NCBI GenBank assembly: GCA_945862365.1
Contig: CAMAXK010000003.1
Span: 1 to 45,076, forward strand
Reading direction: 5' to 3'
Source: Chlamydia trachomatis
Lineage (GTDB): Bacteria > Chlamydiota > Chlamydiia > Chlamydiales > 2-12-FULL-49-11
DNA length: 45,076 nt
Shown here: positions 25,545 to 34,875 of the stretch, piece after piece
How positions within the stretch are numbered: position 1 is the first letter of the stretch
Layout of the letters: each line of letters opens with the position of its first letter
Translations under genes and position numbers: made by a program
The notes under the pieces: model-generated
Database searches by the model: none
Seen by the model: the letters and a program-made list of their open reading frames with translations, nothing else
Told to the model about the DNA's origin: nothing

Positions 25545-26858
25545 ATGGCATCAATATCCATTAAAGCAGGTCTTAACCTTCCATTTAAATATGAGGCAGA
25601 TCCACTGATTACTCGAATAATTCATTCAAAAACTATCTGTATAGATTTTGAGCCCTTCATCTACCTAAACTTAAAACTGACTAAAAACCTTAATGAGACA
25701 ATCAAAAAAGGGGAAATTTTAGCCAAAGACACCCTTGACCCCACTAGAGTTTATTTAAGTCATTGCTCTGGTGAAATTATCGATATCAGAAGAGGAGAAC
25801 GAAGAAAAATTACTGGCGTAACGATTAAACTGCTTGATTTAGAAGAGATTTTTCAAACAGAAATTGACTTAACTCTTCCTAAAGAAGGGTTAATGGAGGA
25901 GATATTTTCTAAGGGTCTTAGTTTTTTTATCCATAAAAGACCTTTTCATCGAGTGATTGAAAAAAATGATTTTCCTCGGTCCATTTTTATTAATACGGTC
26001 AATTCTGCTCCATACACCCCCTCATACAAACATATTTTTGAACCAAATAGCTCTATTTTTTCCATAGGATTAAACTTATTAAAAAGATTTGGCCCTGTAC
26101 ATATCATCGCTAATGAACCTTGTTTTAAAGTATTTGATGGATGCATAGTTCATGAAGTCCTTGGCCCCCATCCCATTGAAAGCCCCTCTCTTCATATAAA
26201 AGCAATCGATCCAATAACCTCTGTAACTGATATTATTTGGTCATTAGATGTCTACGATGTTCTTCAAATTGGGTTAATGGCAAAAAGTGGGTCTGTTTTT
26301 TCTGAAAAAATTATCGCTTTATGCGGAGAGACTATCTCTGAAAATGATCGTACCCTCATAAAAGCTATAAAAGGGGCAAATCTTTTTGATCTTTCCAATA
26401 AAACAGAGAATCTTATAGCTGGTGATCCTCTTACCGGGATCCTTAATAGCAAGTATCTGAGAGAAAAAGACACAGTGATTGTTGGGCTTTTGTCTAACGA
26501 AAAATGTGAAATACTCCCTTTTCTAAAGCTTGGCTGGAAAAAACCCACGGCGTCAAAAACCTATCTTGGGGGATTTTTTAGGAATCTTAGAAAACTTCGT
26601 CCTTCACAAAAACTCGGCGGAGAAGAAAGACCTTTTATCATCAAAGATCTTTATCAAAAACACCTACCTTTCAATCTATATATTGAACCGCTGATCAAAG
26701 CACTCCTATCAAAAGACTTTGATTTAGCAATAAAACTTGGCTTTCTTGATATTGATTCTAAAGATCTTGCGATTTCTGAATATCTTTGCCCTTCCAAAAT
26801 TCCTCTAATGAGTCTTTTTGAAGAAGGTAAGAAAGCTTACCTACTATCGATAAAATAA
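25545..26858 (+). CDS. nqrA: Na+-translocating NADH:quinone reductase subunit A
   Basis: This is the peripheral quinone-binding subunit of the Na+-NQR complex, which uses NADH oxidation to pump sodium at the inner membrane. Seen in 437 residues: the family N-terminus ISIKAGLNLPFKYEADP and the biotinyl/lipoyl-like motif with CSGEIIDIRRGERRKITGVT, followed by the Rossmann-like and SLBB-type portions (TVNSAPYTPSYKHIF; GGFFRNLRKLRPSQKLGGEE). I start at ATG 25545, which follows GGAGA and begins the conserved N-terminus; an in-frame ATG 126 bp upstream only adds unconserved residues that run through the promoter region. The other nqr subunits are not in the window, as expected from the scattered nqr genes of chlamydiae. 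Confidence 0.95.
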   Translation: MASISIKAGLNLPFKYEADPLITRIIHSKTICIDFEPFIYLNLKLTKNLNETIKKGEILAKDTLDPTRVYLSHCSGEIIDIRRGERRKITGVTIKLLDLEEIFQTEIDLTLPKEGLMEEIFSKGLSFFIHKRPFHRVIEKNDFPRSIFINTVNSAPYTPSYKHIFEPNSSIFSIGLNLLKRFGPVHIIANEPCFKVFDGCIVHEVLGPHPIESPSLHIKAIDPITSVTDIIWSLDVYDVLQIGLMAKSGSVFSEKIIALCGETISENDRTLIKAIKGANLFDLSNKTENLIAGDPLTGILNSKYLREKDTVIVGLLSNEKCEILPFLKLGWKKPTASKTYLGGFFRNLRKLRPSQKLGGEERPFIIKDLYQKHLPFNLYIEPLIKALLSKDFDLAIKLGFLDIDSKDLAISEYLCPSKIPLMSLFEEGKKAYLLSIK

Positions 26859-26910
26859 GTGCAATAATTGATGGGGAGTATTAGAATAGAGAACTACTAA
26901 AGGATGGGTT

Positions 26911-28539
26911 ATGGATGTAAAACATGAACATTTCACTGAAGATGAACAAAAACTATTGGAAAACTATGTAACCAATACGAATAAAAATGTGTTTGTTTTG
27001 AGAAATCTCCCAGAGGTGATTAAAGGCGCCTTGTTTTCACGCTACTCAAGATCAACTCTTGGATTAAGATCTTTGCTTATTAAAGATTTTATTACCAAAG
27101 AAGAGATGCTTTTTTCAAAAATGACAGGTTCGGTATCAGAGCAACAATCTGAAGCGATTACAAAAGCTCAAAACTTCTATGATCGAATCTTAGATGGCTA
27201 TGGCGATGACTCTATTGGAGAATTAGGCTCAGCTCATATGGCTTTTGAAAATATTTCAATGCTTGCTGCAAAAGCGATTGAAGATCCAAGAATTGGGGGT
27301 TCCCCTCTTGAAAAATCTACCCGCTATGTCTTTTTTGATCAAAAAGTAGAAGATAAATACTGCTACTATAGAGAGCCTGTGATTATGGCAACAGCTTATA
27401 AAGAGCTATACCTAAACACTTGTAATATGCTCTTTGATACCTACAGTGCATTAATCCCAAAACTTACCGATGAAATTGGGAAAACATTTCCCCATGATCC
27501 AAACATTTCAAAAGGAGCTTACAATGCAGCTCTTCGCGCTAAAGTATTAGACTGTTTACGAGGCCTACTACCTGCATCTACTATGACTAATATGGGAGTA
27601 TTTGGAAATGGACGCTTTTTTGAAACACTGCTTCAAAAACTATCTGTCAATAGCTTAACAGAGTTATCAAACATATCAAAACAAAGTTTTGAAGAATTAA
27701 GTAAAGTTATCCCTTCTTTTGTGCGACGAAGTGAAGAAACTCATCATCATAATATTGCTTATCAAAAATTTATGACCTCGATGAGTGAGGATTTTATAGA
27801 TCTTGGGGCCACTTTTCCTGGGGTATCTGAAAATATTTCTCAGCCTACTGTCAGATTGATTAAATCGACTGAAAATGCTCCTTTACATGTGGCTGCAGCC
27901 TTGATTTTCCCACACTGTAATGCAACATTTTCTGCAATAAAAGAGCGTATTTCTAAGACAAACAATGATGAAATCCAAGCGATTTTAGAAAAAGGATGGA
28001 AACATAGAACAAATAGACGCCATAAATCTCCTCGAGCCTTAGAACATGCCGAGTTTACTTTTGAAATCACTGCAGATTATGGAATCTATCGTGACTTACA
28101 AAGACATAGAATGCTCACTCAAGAAAAACAGCTCCTTTCATGCCGCTTAGGTTATTATGTACCTGCCGAGATCAAGGGTACTGAGATGGAGCAAACCTAC
28201 ATCCAAGCACTTGAGAAGGCAAAAATTAGCTATAACACCATTGCAAAGGATCTTCCCGAAGAGGCTCAATATATTGTTCCAATGGCTTACAATATTAGAT
28301 GGTATTTTCATATCAATCTAAGAGGACTTCAGTGGCTATGTGAGCTTAGATCACAACCTCAAGGTCATACCTCTTATCGAAAGGTTGCCCAAGAGCTATG
28401 TCATCAGGTAATGATCGCTCACCCTGAATTTAAAGAGTTTTTTGGTTTTGTAGACTTTGAAGGACACAGCCTCGGCAGACTTAATCAAGAAATTCGTAAT
28501 GAGAAAAAAAAGCTAAGCAATAGCGGATTATCCGTTTAA
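26911..28539 (+). CDS. thyX: Flavin-dependent thymidylate synthase, two-domain chlamydial type
   Basis: ThyX makes dTMP from dUMP using FAD and methylenetetrahydrofolate. The 542-residue protein is about twice the usual ThyX length and matches the chlamydial form (CT632). Two ThyX-like halves are visible. The N-terminal half has DRILDGYGDDSIGELGSAHM and SPLEKSTRYVFFD (about 131-143). The C-terminal half has QRHRMLTQEKQLLSCRLGYYVP (RHR at 398-400) and HINLRGLQWLCELR. The classical signature RHRxxSxNExSxRY is not intact in either half: RHR is kept in the C-terminal half and E-x-S-x-RY in the N-terminal half. SD AAGGA lies before ATG 26911. It is followed by tyrP with an 8-bp gap. Confidence 0.93.
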   Translation: MDVKHEHFTEDEQKLLENYVTNTNKNVFVLRNLPEVIKGALFSRYSRSTLGLRSLLIKDFITKEEMLFSKMTGSVSEQQSEAITKAQNFYDRILDGYGDDSIGELGSAHMAFENISMLAAKAIEDPRIGGSPLEKSTRYVFFDQKVEDKYCYYREPVIMATAYKELYLNTCNMLFDTYSALIPKLTDEIGKTFPHDPNISKGAYNAALRAKVLDCLRGLLPASTMTNMGVFGNGRFFETLLQKLSVNSLTELSNISKQSFEELSKVIPSFVRRSEETHHHNIAYQKFMTSMSEDFIDLGATFPGVSENISQPTVRLIKSTENAPLHVAAALIFPHCNATFSAIKERISKTNNDEIQAILEKGWKHRTNRRHKSPRALEHAEFTFEITADYGIYRDLQRHRMLTQEKQLLSCRLGYYVPAEIKGTEMEQTYIQALEKAKISYNTIAKDLPEEAQYIVPMAYNIRWYFHINLRGLQWLCELRSQPQGHTSYRKVAQELCHQVMIAHPEFKEFFGFVDFEGHSLGRLNQEIRNEKKKLSNSGLSV

Positions 28540-28547
28540 GAGGTTTT

Positions 28548-29765
28548 GTGAAAAAGCAGCAAACAGGTAGTATATTTGGAGCCTCCTTACTCATCGTAGG
28601 AAGCTGTGTTGGAGCAGGGATGTTAGGTCTTCCTATTCTTACAGGACTATCAGGTCTTATTCCCTCTATGTTTATGTTCATCCTTGCATGGGGCTTAATG
28701 ACTTCAACTGCATTATTGCTTGTAGAAACCGGTAGTTGGTTTAAGCATGATAGTAATTTTGCTAGCATGATTGGATCTTTGCTTGGAGAATTTGCAAAGT
28801 CTTTATGCTATATCCTTTATTTATCCCTTTTTTATTCTCTACTTGTTGCCTATATTTCAGATAGTGGTATTCATTCCTCGTCACTAATTGGATCCATTTA
28901 TCAGGGGAATGTAAAATCTTGGGTTGGAAGTACCTTTTTTGTGATTGTATTTGGCTGGATCGTTTATTTAGGAACTAAGCCAGTAGATCTACTCAATAGG
29001 GTATTAATGATAGTAAAAATTGCTGCATTTTTTATTTTTATCCTTTTGAGCATCCATTTAATCGAGATAAAAAATCTTACCTACACAAACCTTTACTATA
29101 CATTTTTTCCTCTACCCATTTTAGTGGTATCTTTTGGCTTTCATAACATGATCCCCACCATCACAAATTACTTATCTGGAGATATTGCAAGGGTTAAACA
29201 ATCAATTTTTCTTGGTTCTTTGATGACATTAACCATCTACCTTTTATGGATTTTTATCACTTTAGGATCTATCCCGGTATCTGGAGATATCAGCGTTAAG
29301 TCAAGCTACCTTAGCGGCTTTGATGCAGCAAAAACTATGGAAATGATCTACCCAGGGCTAAAGATGGCAGCCTCCACTCTTGCTTTTTCTGCAATTTTAA
29401 CCTCATTTTTAGCTCAGTCAATTAGTGTTGCACATTTTCTATCCGATGGCTTTAAAATCAAATCTTACCGCCGCACACCAATTGGTATCATCCTATTAAC
29501 CTTTATCCCTCCTCTTATTATTGCCCAAACTTACCCTTCGATCTTCTTTAAAGCATTAAATTTTGGTGGGATCATTGCTGTCATTTTATTTGGAATTTTC
29601 CCTGTATTTATGGTTTATAAAGGAAGGTATTTAGAAAAAAGGAAATCAACCTATCAACTTTTTGGAGGGAAATGGGCCTTACTTGTCATAACCCTTTTTT
29701 CCTTATTCATTATCACCTCTCAAATACTTCATCATATGGGCATAGAAATTTTTCCACTACCTTAA
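28548..29765 (+). CDS. tyrP: Aromatic amino acid (tyrosine/tryptophan) transporter, HAAAP family, copy 2
   Basis: This 405-residue polytopic protein has about 11 membrane helices and the HAAAP N-terminal motif LLIVGSCVGAGMLGLPIL, plus ILVVSFGFHNMIPTITNYL in the middle. It is a clear but diverged paralogue of the minus-strand tyrP 5 kb away. The start is GTG 28548, preceded by AGAGG that overlaps the thyX stop region, so translation is probably coupled to thyX. Substrate choice between tyrosine and tryptophan cannot be read. A short hairpin (29770-29786) separates it from rdgB. Confidence 0.92.
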   Translation: MKKQQTGSIFGASLLIVGSCVGAGMLGLPILTGLSGLIPSMFMFILAWGLMTSTALLLVETGSWFKHDSNFASMIGSLLGEFAKSLCYILYLSLFYSLLVAYISDSGIHSSSLIGSIYQGNVKSWVGSTFFVIVFGWIVYLGTKPVDLLNRVLMIVKIAAFFIFILLSIHLIEIKNLTYTNLYYTFFPLPILVVSFGFHNMIPTITNYLSGDIARVKQSIFLGSLMTLTIYLLWIFITLGSIPVSGDISVKSSYLSGFDAAKTMEMIYPGLKMAASTLAFSAILTSFLAQSISVAHFLSDGFKIKSYRRTPIGIILLTFIPPLIIAQTYPSIFFKALNFGGIIAVILFGIFPVFMVYKGRYLEKRKSTYQLFGGKWALLVITLFSLFIITSQILHHMGIEIFPLP

Positions 29766-29769
29766 AAAG

Positions 29770-29786
29770 AGGATACAAAGTATCCT
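29770..29786 (+). other. Short hairpin between tyrP and rdgB
   Basis: AGGATAC-AAA-GTATCCT forms a 7-bp stem with a 3-nt loop, 5 bp after the tyrP stop, followed by GCTTTCTAT rather than a real T run. It could be a weak terminator, an mRNA-stability hairpin, or neither. Confidence 0.35.
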
Positions 29787-29804
29787 GCTTTCTATAGGTG
29801 AAAT

Positions 29805-30416
29805 ATGAAACTACTCTTGGCCACATCAAATTTACATAAAATTTTGGAATTAAAAGCGATCCTGAAAGGGACTTTTCCGAAGATTGATCTTTACACCCTT
29901 AGGGATTTTAAGGACTACACCACCCCTGAAGAAACAGCTGAAACATTTGAAGAAAATGCTGAATTAAAGGCAGTAAGCGCTGCTAAATTTAGTGGTTTGT
30001 TAACTCTTGGGGATGATTCAGGGTTGGTTGTACCAGCATTAAATGGAGCTCCAGGGATTTTAAGTGCAAGGTATGCAGGACCTCACGCTACTGCTAAAGA
30101 AAATCAAGAAAAGCTTTTAGTCGAGATGGAAGATTTGACCGGAGATAAGCGAAATGCCTATTACAGTTGCAGCTTATGCTTAACAAGACCTGATAAGATC
30201 ATCAAGACAGTCTCAGGTATTGTCGAAGGAAGAATTGTTGAAGCTGCTAAAGGCGCCGGTGGCTTTGGCTACGACTCTATTTTTTTAAAACATGATTATA
30301 ATCATACGTTTGCAGAAATTACAGATGATATTAAACTGAAGATCTCGCATAGAAGAAGGGCATTTGAAAAGTTAAAACTTACGTTAGAAGCAGAGTTTCA
30401 GTGTACTATATCATAG
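29805..30416 (+). CDS. rdgB: dITP/XTP pyrophosphatase (RdgB/HAM1)
   Basis: This house-cleaning enzyme hydrolyses dITP, ITP and XTP to monophosphates, keeping deaminated purines out of DNA. Seen in 203 residues: the N-terminal substrate-binding ATSNLHKILELKAIL, the active-site TFEENAELKAVSAAK, GDDSGLVVPALNGAPGILSARYAG with the metal-binding acids, GFGYDSIFL and the C-terminal SHRRRAFEKL. All expected motifs are intact. It overlaps the NYN-domain gene by 16 bp. The Chlamydia counterpart (CT606) also lies close to uvrD and rpoN in that genome. Confidence 0.96.
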   Translation: MKLLLATSNLHKILELKAILKGTFPKIDLYTLRDFKDYTTPEETAETFEENAELKAVSAAKFSGLLTLGDDSGLVVPALNGAPGILSARYAGPHATAKENQEKLLVEMEDLTGDKRNAYYSCSLCLTRPDKIIKTVSGIVEGRIVEAAKGAGGFGYDSIFLKHDYNHTFAEITDDIKLKISHRRRAFEKLKLTLEAEFQCTIS

Positions 30417-30883
30417 ACGGTTATAATTTATTTTTTCAATTATCTGAAAAAAATCCCTCTATCGAAAATAGGCAAAATTTTGTAGAGCTCATTTCCACCC
30501 TAATGAAAAAAGCAAACCTTCAAGGCGAAATGATCTTTGATATGCCTATTCATCATCAAACAATGTATGCCCACAGCAATGAGGCCCCACCTCTAACTAT
30601 TGTCTATGCTCCAACTGCCCTTGAAGCAGATGATTTAATTGTAGAAAAACTCTACGCCATCAAGCGCCCTAAAGGCTATACCATTGTTACCTCTGATCGA
30701 GCCCTTATTCAAAAAGTAAAAGAGCAGGAAGCAAATGTAATCGGATCTTCTGCCTTTTTTTCATTACTTCAAAAGAAAAATAAAGTTTGTTCCAAAAATA
30801 AAAAGCCAGTTAAGGACTCCAGCTCTCAAATTGATCGACTGGAGGCTATCTTTCTGCGCAGGTTTCAGGATGAAAACGAATAA
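30401..30883 (+). CDS. YacP/Rae1-like NYN-domain (PIN-fold) ribonuclease
   Basis: The 160-residue protein has the NYN/PIN pattern of the YacP family: YIIDGYNLFFQL at the N-terminus with the first catalytic Asp, FDMP, LEADDLIVEKLYAI with an acidic pair, and YTIVTSDRALIQKVKE with the last acid. B. subtilis Rae1 (YacP) is a ribosome-associated mRNA endonuclease; the same role here is an inference. The start is GTG 30401, inside the last 16 bp of rdgB, which restores the conserved N-terminal strand. The 3' end overlaps the convergent NlpC/P60 gene by 38 bp, the longest tail overlap in the window. Confidence 0.85.
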   Translation: MYYIIDGYNLFFQLSEKNPSIENRQNFVELISTLMKKANLQGEMIFDMPIHHQTMYAHSNEAPPLTIVYAPTALEADDLIVEKLYAIKRPKGYTIVTSDRALIQKVKEQEANVIGSSAFFSLLQKKNKVCSKNKKPVKDSSSQIDRLEAIFLRRFQDENE

Positions 30884-31520
30884 AGCGGTACGGTTTAGTA
30901 ATAGCCTTCTTTCGCATATCCCACCGAGAAATTATCACCCCATCAATTTCTCTTGATTCAATCACCAAACCATTCCCTAAATAGATTAAAACATGTCCTT
31001 TAAAAACAATTAAATCAAGAGACCTTAGATCTTCTACAATGTGTCCAAACTCCATCAATTCCTTGGTGTTTCTTGGTGTATGACCACCTGTCACAAAGTA
31101 TAAAAGCCCAGAGCAATCAATGCCGTAAAGATTTGTATTTCTCATATAAAAAGGAATCGGGCCTAATTTAAGACCAAGATTTATCTTTTCAGTTATATTT
31201 CCCCCTAATAAATAGGGCATTTTAGGAAAATTGACTAATTTTTGAACTATATCATTTATAGACGGTAAGGGGTCCTTTTCTTCTGCACTACCATTTTCTA
31301 AAAAGGAGGTAAGGGTGTATAATGGTAAGGGGTGCGGATAATCAGAGCAATAGACTTCAGAAATCCCTTTGCATTCAGAGTAAACAATCATTTCACGTTT
31401 TGGGTAAATAATTGTTTCTAAGATGCGCATGTGAAACGTTTCATCTACTGGAGTATCTTCTAACAGCACTAAAAAATTAGGTGTATTAAATAATGGGGTG
31501 AAAACAGCTGTTCTAAACAT
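30846..31520 (-). CDS. NlpC/P60 family cysteine peptidase
   Basis: NlpC/P60 enzymes cut peptidoglycan stem peptides, usually gamma-D-Glu-diaminoacid bonds. Seen in 224 residues: an N-terminal region of about 95 residues (SH3-like or family-specific), then the catalytic core with the nucleophile in YGIDCSGLLYF (Cys136) and the general-base histidine in FKGHVLIYLG (His176). The third polar residue is probably Glu188 or Ser189 in LVIES. No signal peptide is seen, so it may act on recycled cytoplasmic muropeptides or leave by another route. A chlamydial NlpC/P60 enzyme has been reported to act in peptidoglycan degradation. The ATG at 31520 follows AGAGG. It diverges from oppA. Confidence 0.85.
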   Translation of the reverse strand: MFRTAVFTPLFNTPNFLVLLEDTPVDETFHMRILETIIYPKREMIVYSECKGISEVYCSDYPHPLPLYTLTSFLENGSAEEKDPLPSINDIVQKLVNFPKMPYLLGGNITEKINLGLKLGPIPFYMRNTNLYGIDCSGLLYFVTGGHTPRNTKELMEFGHIVEDLRSLDLIVFKGHVLIYLGNGLVIESREIDGVIISRWDMRKKAITKPYRFIRFHPETCAER

Positions 31521-31584
31521 TTATCCTCTTATGGTAAAATATAGTAGTTTTTTTTGAAATTTTCAATATTTTTCTCATTATTTC

Positions 31585-31612
31585 TTGATCTATAATTTAC
31601 ACTCTGTATAAT
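31585..31612 (+). promoter_or_regulatory. Sigma-70-type promoter of the oppA cluster
   Basis: TTGATC (31585-31590), a 16-nt spacer and a perfect TATAAT (31607-31612) lie 27 bp before the first oppA ATG, giving a short leader with AAAGGTG as ribosome site. It is in the 119-bp gap between the divergent NlpC/P60 gene and oppA. Confidence 0.6.
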
Positions 31613-31639
31613 ACTCAAACACGTTCAAAAGGTGATTTC

Positions 31640-33238
31640 ATGAAAACAAAGTTGTTTAACTATTTATTTATTTCCCTATTTCTATCCTTTATATCTTGCA
31701 GCAAGGAAGTAAGTGATAAAAAGAATTCTTCCTCACATAAAGTTACGATTAATATTCATGAAGAGCCTTCTACTTTAGATCATAGAAAAGCACGATTAAA
31801 TTTTGATTACAATACAATTAGAACCTTTAATGATGGGTTATTCCGAACAGATAAAAATGGAAAACCTTCACCTGCTATTGCTGAAAGTTATACTGTATCT
31901 CAAGATATGAAAACTTATGTTTTTAAGCTTAAAAAAACAAATTGGTCAAATGGGGCTCCCCTTTTAGCACATGATTTTATTTACTCTTGGAAATCTGCTC
32001 TAAATAAAAATTTTCCAGCACCAAACGCCTCTTTATTATTTGCTATAAAAAACGCCAAAGAGATTAAAGAGGGCGCTTTACCAGCCAGTATGCTTGGTGT
32101 ATATGCAGATGGGGATTTTACATTAGTGGTAGAGCTTGAAAGACCTATTCCTTTTTTTATTGACTTACTCACATTACCAATTTATTTTCCACTGAGTGAA
32201 TCTGTTGATCAGGCTTATTCAGATTGGTCACTTTGTGCAGAACATTACATTTGCTCTGGTCCCTTCAAAATGATAGATTGGAAGCATAAAAATGAAATTA
32301 TAGCGATCAAAAATGAACATTATTGGGATAAGGATCAGGTAAAAATAGAAAGCATGAACATGGTAATGGTTGATCCAGTGACTGCATTTAGCATGCAACA
32401 AAATGGTGAGCTATCTTGGGTTGGAGCTCCTTACTCAAACCTTCCTCCAGAGGCTCTTGAAATGCTTAAAGCAGCAGGAACTCTTCAAAAAGATCCTTTC
32501 CTTGCCACAAATTGGATTCGTACCAATACGAATTTTACCCCATTAAATAACACCGATTTTAGACACAGTTTAGCATTTGCTATTAATCGTAATGATATTA
32601 CTCAGCACGTTTTACAAGGTGAAGGGATAGTGGCTACTGGTATTGTCCCTATTTCAATGGGAATTCAAGAAAAGCCCTACTTCAGTGATAATGACGAAAA
32701 AAAGGCAGTTGAATTTTTAGCTAGTGCATTAAAACAGATGAATTTAACTAAAGAGACACTACCTGTACTTAAGTTAACTTTTGCATGTACTGAAAATAAT
32801 GAAAAAGTTGCTACTGCTATTCAGGACAATTGGAGAAAAGTATTGGGGATAAACGTTATTCTAGAACCAGTTGAGTCAAAGATTTATATAGATAAAATAG
32901 GAAAGGGTGACTATCAATTAGCTTGCGGAAGATGGGGCGCTGATTTTAATGATCCAATCAGCTTTTTAGATGTCTTTAAAACGCGCTCAAGCGGAACAAA
33001 TAACACTGGTTGGGAAAGCCCTGACTATATTTCTGCCATCGAGGATACCTACAAGTACATGGATTTTGAAATGAGAAAGTCAGGTCTTGCAAAAGCGGAA
33101 CAAATCTTAATAAATGATATGCCTGTGATTCCTGTGTACCATTTCACAATGCTACATGTACAAGATCCCTCATTAAAAGATGTTATTTTAACTCAATGCG
33201 GTGAAATTGATTTTAAATATGCCTATTTCAATAAGTAA
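31640..33238 (+). CDS. oppA: Oligopeptide ABC transporter substrate-binding lipoprotein OppA, copy 1
   Basis: This is a periplasmic peptide-binding protein (SBP_bac_5 family) that delivers peptides to an Opp-type permease. Seen in 532 residues: a lipoprotein signal peptide ending SFISC (lipid Cys20), EPSTLDHRKAR, FNDGLFR, KTNWSNGAPLLAHDFIYSW (the family YTFxLR-x-WSDG-x-AxDFxYSW block), the mid-domain FAINRNDITQHVLQG and LACGRWGADFNDPISFLDVF. Its end, EIDFKYAYF, is the usual cluster-5 C-terminus. It is first of three tandem paralogues and has its own promoter. No permease or ATPase genes are in the window. Confidence 0.94.
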   Translation: MKTKLFNYLFISLFLSFISCSKEVSDKKNSSSHKVTINIHEEPSTLDHRKARLNFDYNTIRTFNDGLFRTDKNGKPSPAIAESYTVSQDMKTYVFKLKKTNWSNGAPLLAHDFIYSWKSALNKNFPAPNASLLFAIKNAKEIKEGALPASMLGVYADGDFTLVVELERPIPFFIDLLTLPIYFPLSESVDQAYSDWSLCAEHYICSGPFKMIDWKHKNEIIAIKNEHYWDKDQVKIESMNMVMVDPVTAFSMQQNGELSWVGAPYSNLPPEALEMLKAAGTLQKDPFLATNWIRTNTNFTPLNNTDFRHSLAFAINRNDITQHVLQGEGIVATGIVPISMGIQEKPYFSDNDEKKAVEFLASALKQMNLTKETLPVLKLTFACTENNEKVATAIQDNWRKVLGINVILEPVESKIYIDKIGKGDYQLACGRWGADFNDPISFLDVFKTRSSGTNNTGWESPDYISAIEDTYKYMDFEMRKSGLAKAEQILINDMPVIPVYHFTMLHVQDPSLKDVILTQCGEIDFKYAYFNK

Positions 33239-33279
33239 GCGCACCCCCTCTTACCTAAGGTGATAATAGTATTAATTTT

Positions 33280-34866
33280 ATGAACTGGCAACGATTAAAA
33301 GTACTTATCTGTTTTCTTCTATTGGTTGTTCCATTAATCATAACTTCTTGTACCTCTTACAAAAAAAGAATCTGTATAAACATTCAGGCAGCGCCAATGA
33401 CGCTTGATCCTCGGATGGCCTGCGTCTTTAGAGATGTAAATCTTATTCGAACGTTCAATGAAGGTCTTTTCAGGATAGATCGATCTGGTACAAATGAAAA
33501 AGCTATTGCTGATATTTGCTTTCTTTCCCAAGATCAAAAAACCTATGTGATCACCTTAAAAAAAACCTTTTGGTCTAATGGCGATCCACTCACCTCTCAT
33601 GACTTTGTCAATGCATGGAAAAGCTCTTTGAATGCTGAAAATCCCTCTCCAAATGCTGCTTTATTTTTCCCCATAAAAAATGCAGAGGCAATAAAAAATG
33701 GGTCGATGCATTCAGATGCCCTCGGGGTACACGCAAGCGATGATTATTCGCTCGTAATAGAACTAGAAAGGCCTACCCCCTATTTTACAGAGCTATTATC
33801 TCTTCCAAATTTTTTCCCTATTCATAAATCTATTGAACATGGGGAATTAATTTGGATTAACAATGAGGCTGAATATATATGTAACGGTCCATTTAAAATT
33901 CATTCTTGGGAACAAGACAAAAGGATCTTAGCTAAAAAAAATCCCTATTATTGGGATAAAGATTCGGTAAAAACTGAGCAATTAACCATGATGATGGTAA
34001 ATCCAAAAACTGCTTTTAAGTTATTTAAATCTCATCAACTACATTGGATAGGTGCTCCTTATTCTCATATTCCAATGGATAAAATTGCTCCTAACAACAA
34101 AAGCAAACTGTTAAATAGAAAGTGTTTAAATGCTACTTATTTAATTAGGTTAAATACTGAAGTCTATCCATTAAGTAATAAATTATTCAGAAATAGTTTA
34201 GCACTTGGTATAAACCGGAAAGATCTTGTCGACTATGTATTAGATTTTACGGCTGAAATTGCCACAACGTTTGTACCTCCTTCTATGCTCGTGAATAAAG
34301 CTACTTATATTGAAGATGGAAATGTTTTAAAAGCTCAACACCTTTTGGATCAATCCTTAGCAGAGCTTAAAACCACAAGGAATGGTTTACCCACTTTAAA
34401 GCTCATCTATCCAGAAAAGGAGAGAAAGCATAAAATTGCCCTTGCCGTACAAGATAGCCTTCGTAAAACGCTTAATATTCACATCGAATTAGAGCCTGTT
34501 AACATGAAAGACTATATTAAAAGGATTCACAACAAAGAGTATCAACTAGCTTTAGGGGGTTGGTCTGCTGAATATCGCGATCCTATTAGTTTTTTAGATG
34601 TTTTTAAAACCAAAACCAATGGGTCAAACAATACAGGCTGGGAAAGTCAAGACTATGTCAATGCATTAGAAAATAGCTATCTTTCTACAAATCATATGAA
34701 ACGTATGGAAAGCCTAGTAGAGGCAGAAAGTATTCTTCTAAGTGATATGCCTTTAATTCCTTTATACCATTCATCCATGCTTAATCTTTCCGACGAAGAG
34801 CTTCAAGATCTAATTCTATTGGAAACAGGCGCCATTGATTTTAAGTGGGCCTACTTAAAAAAGTAA
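33280..34866 (+). CDS. oppA: Oligopeptide ABC transporter substrate-binding lipoprotein OppA, copy 2
   Basis: This 528-residue SBP_bac_5 lipoprotein (signal peptide ending IITSC, lipid Cys24) shares the same blocks: APMTLDPRMAC, KTFWSNGDPLTSHDFVNAW, LGINRKDLVDYVLD and LALGGWSAEYRDPISFLDVF. By eye it is the most diverged of the three copies in the N-terminal ligand-contact region. It follows copy 1 by 41 bp with only a distant AAGGTG ribosome site. Different peptide preferences among the copies are likely but cannot be read from sequence. Confidence 0.93.
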   Translation: MNWQRLKVLICFLLLVVPLIITSCTSYKKRICINIQAAPMTLDPRMACVFRDVNLIRTFNEGLFRIDRSGTNEKAIADICFLSQDQKTYVITLKKTFWSNGDPLTSHDFVNAWKSSLNAENPSPNAALFFPIKNAEAIKNGSMHSDALGVHASDDYSLVIELERPTPYFTELLSLPNFFPIHKSIEHGELIWINNEAEYICNGPFKIHSWEQDKRILAKKNPYYWDKDSVKTEQLTMMMVNPKTAFKLFKSHQLHWIGAPYSHIPMDKIAPNNKSKLLNRKCLNATYLIRLNTEVYPLSNKLFRNSLALGINRKDLVDYVLDFTAEIATTFVPPSMLVNKATYIEDGNVLKAQHLLDQSLAELKTTRNGLPTLKLIYPEKERKHKIALAVQDSLRKTLNIHIELEPVNMKDYIKRIHNKEYQLALGGWSAEYRDPISFLDVFKTKTNGSNNTGWESQDYVNALENSYLSTNHMKRMESLVEAESILLSDMPLIPLYHSSMLNLSDEELQDLILLETGAIDFKWAYLKK

Positions 34867-34875
34867 ATAATGTGT

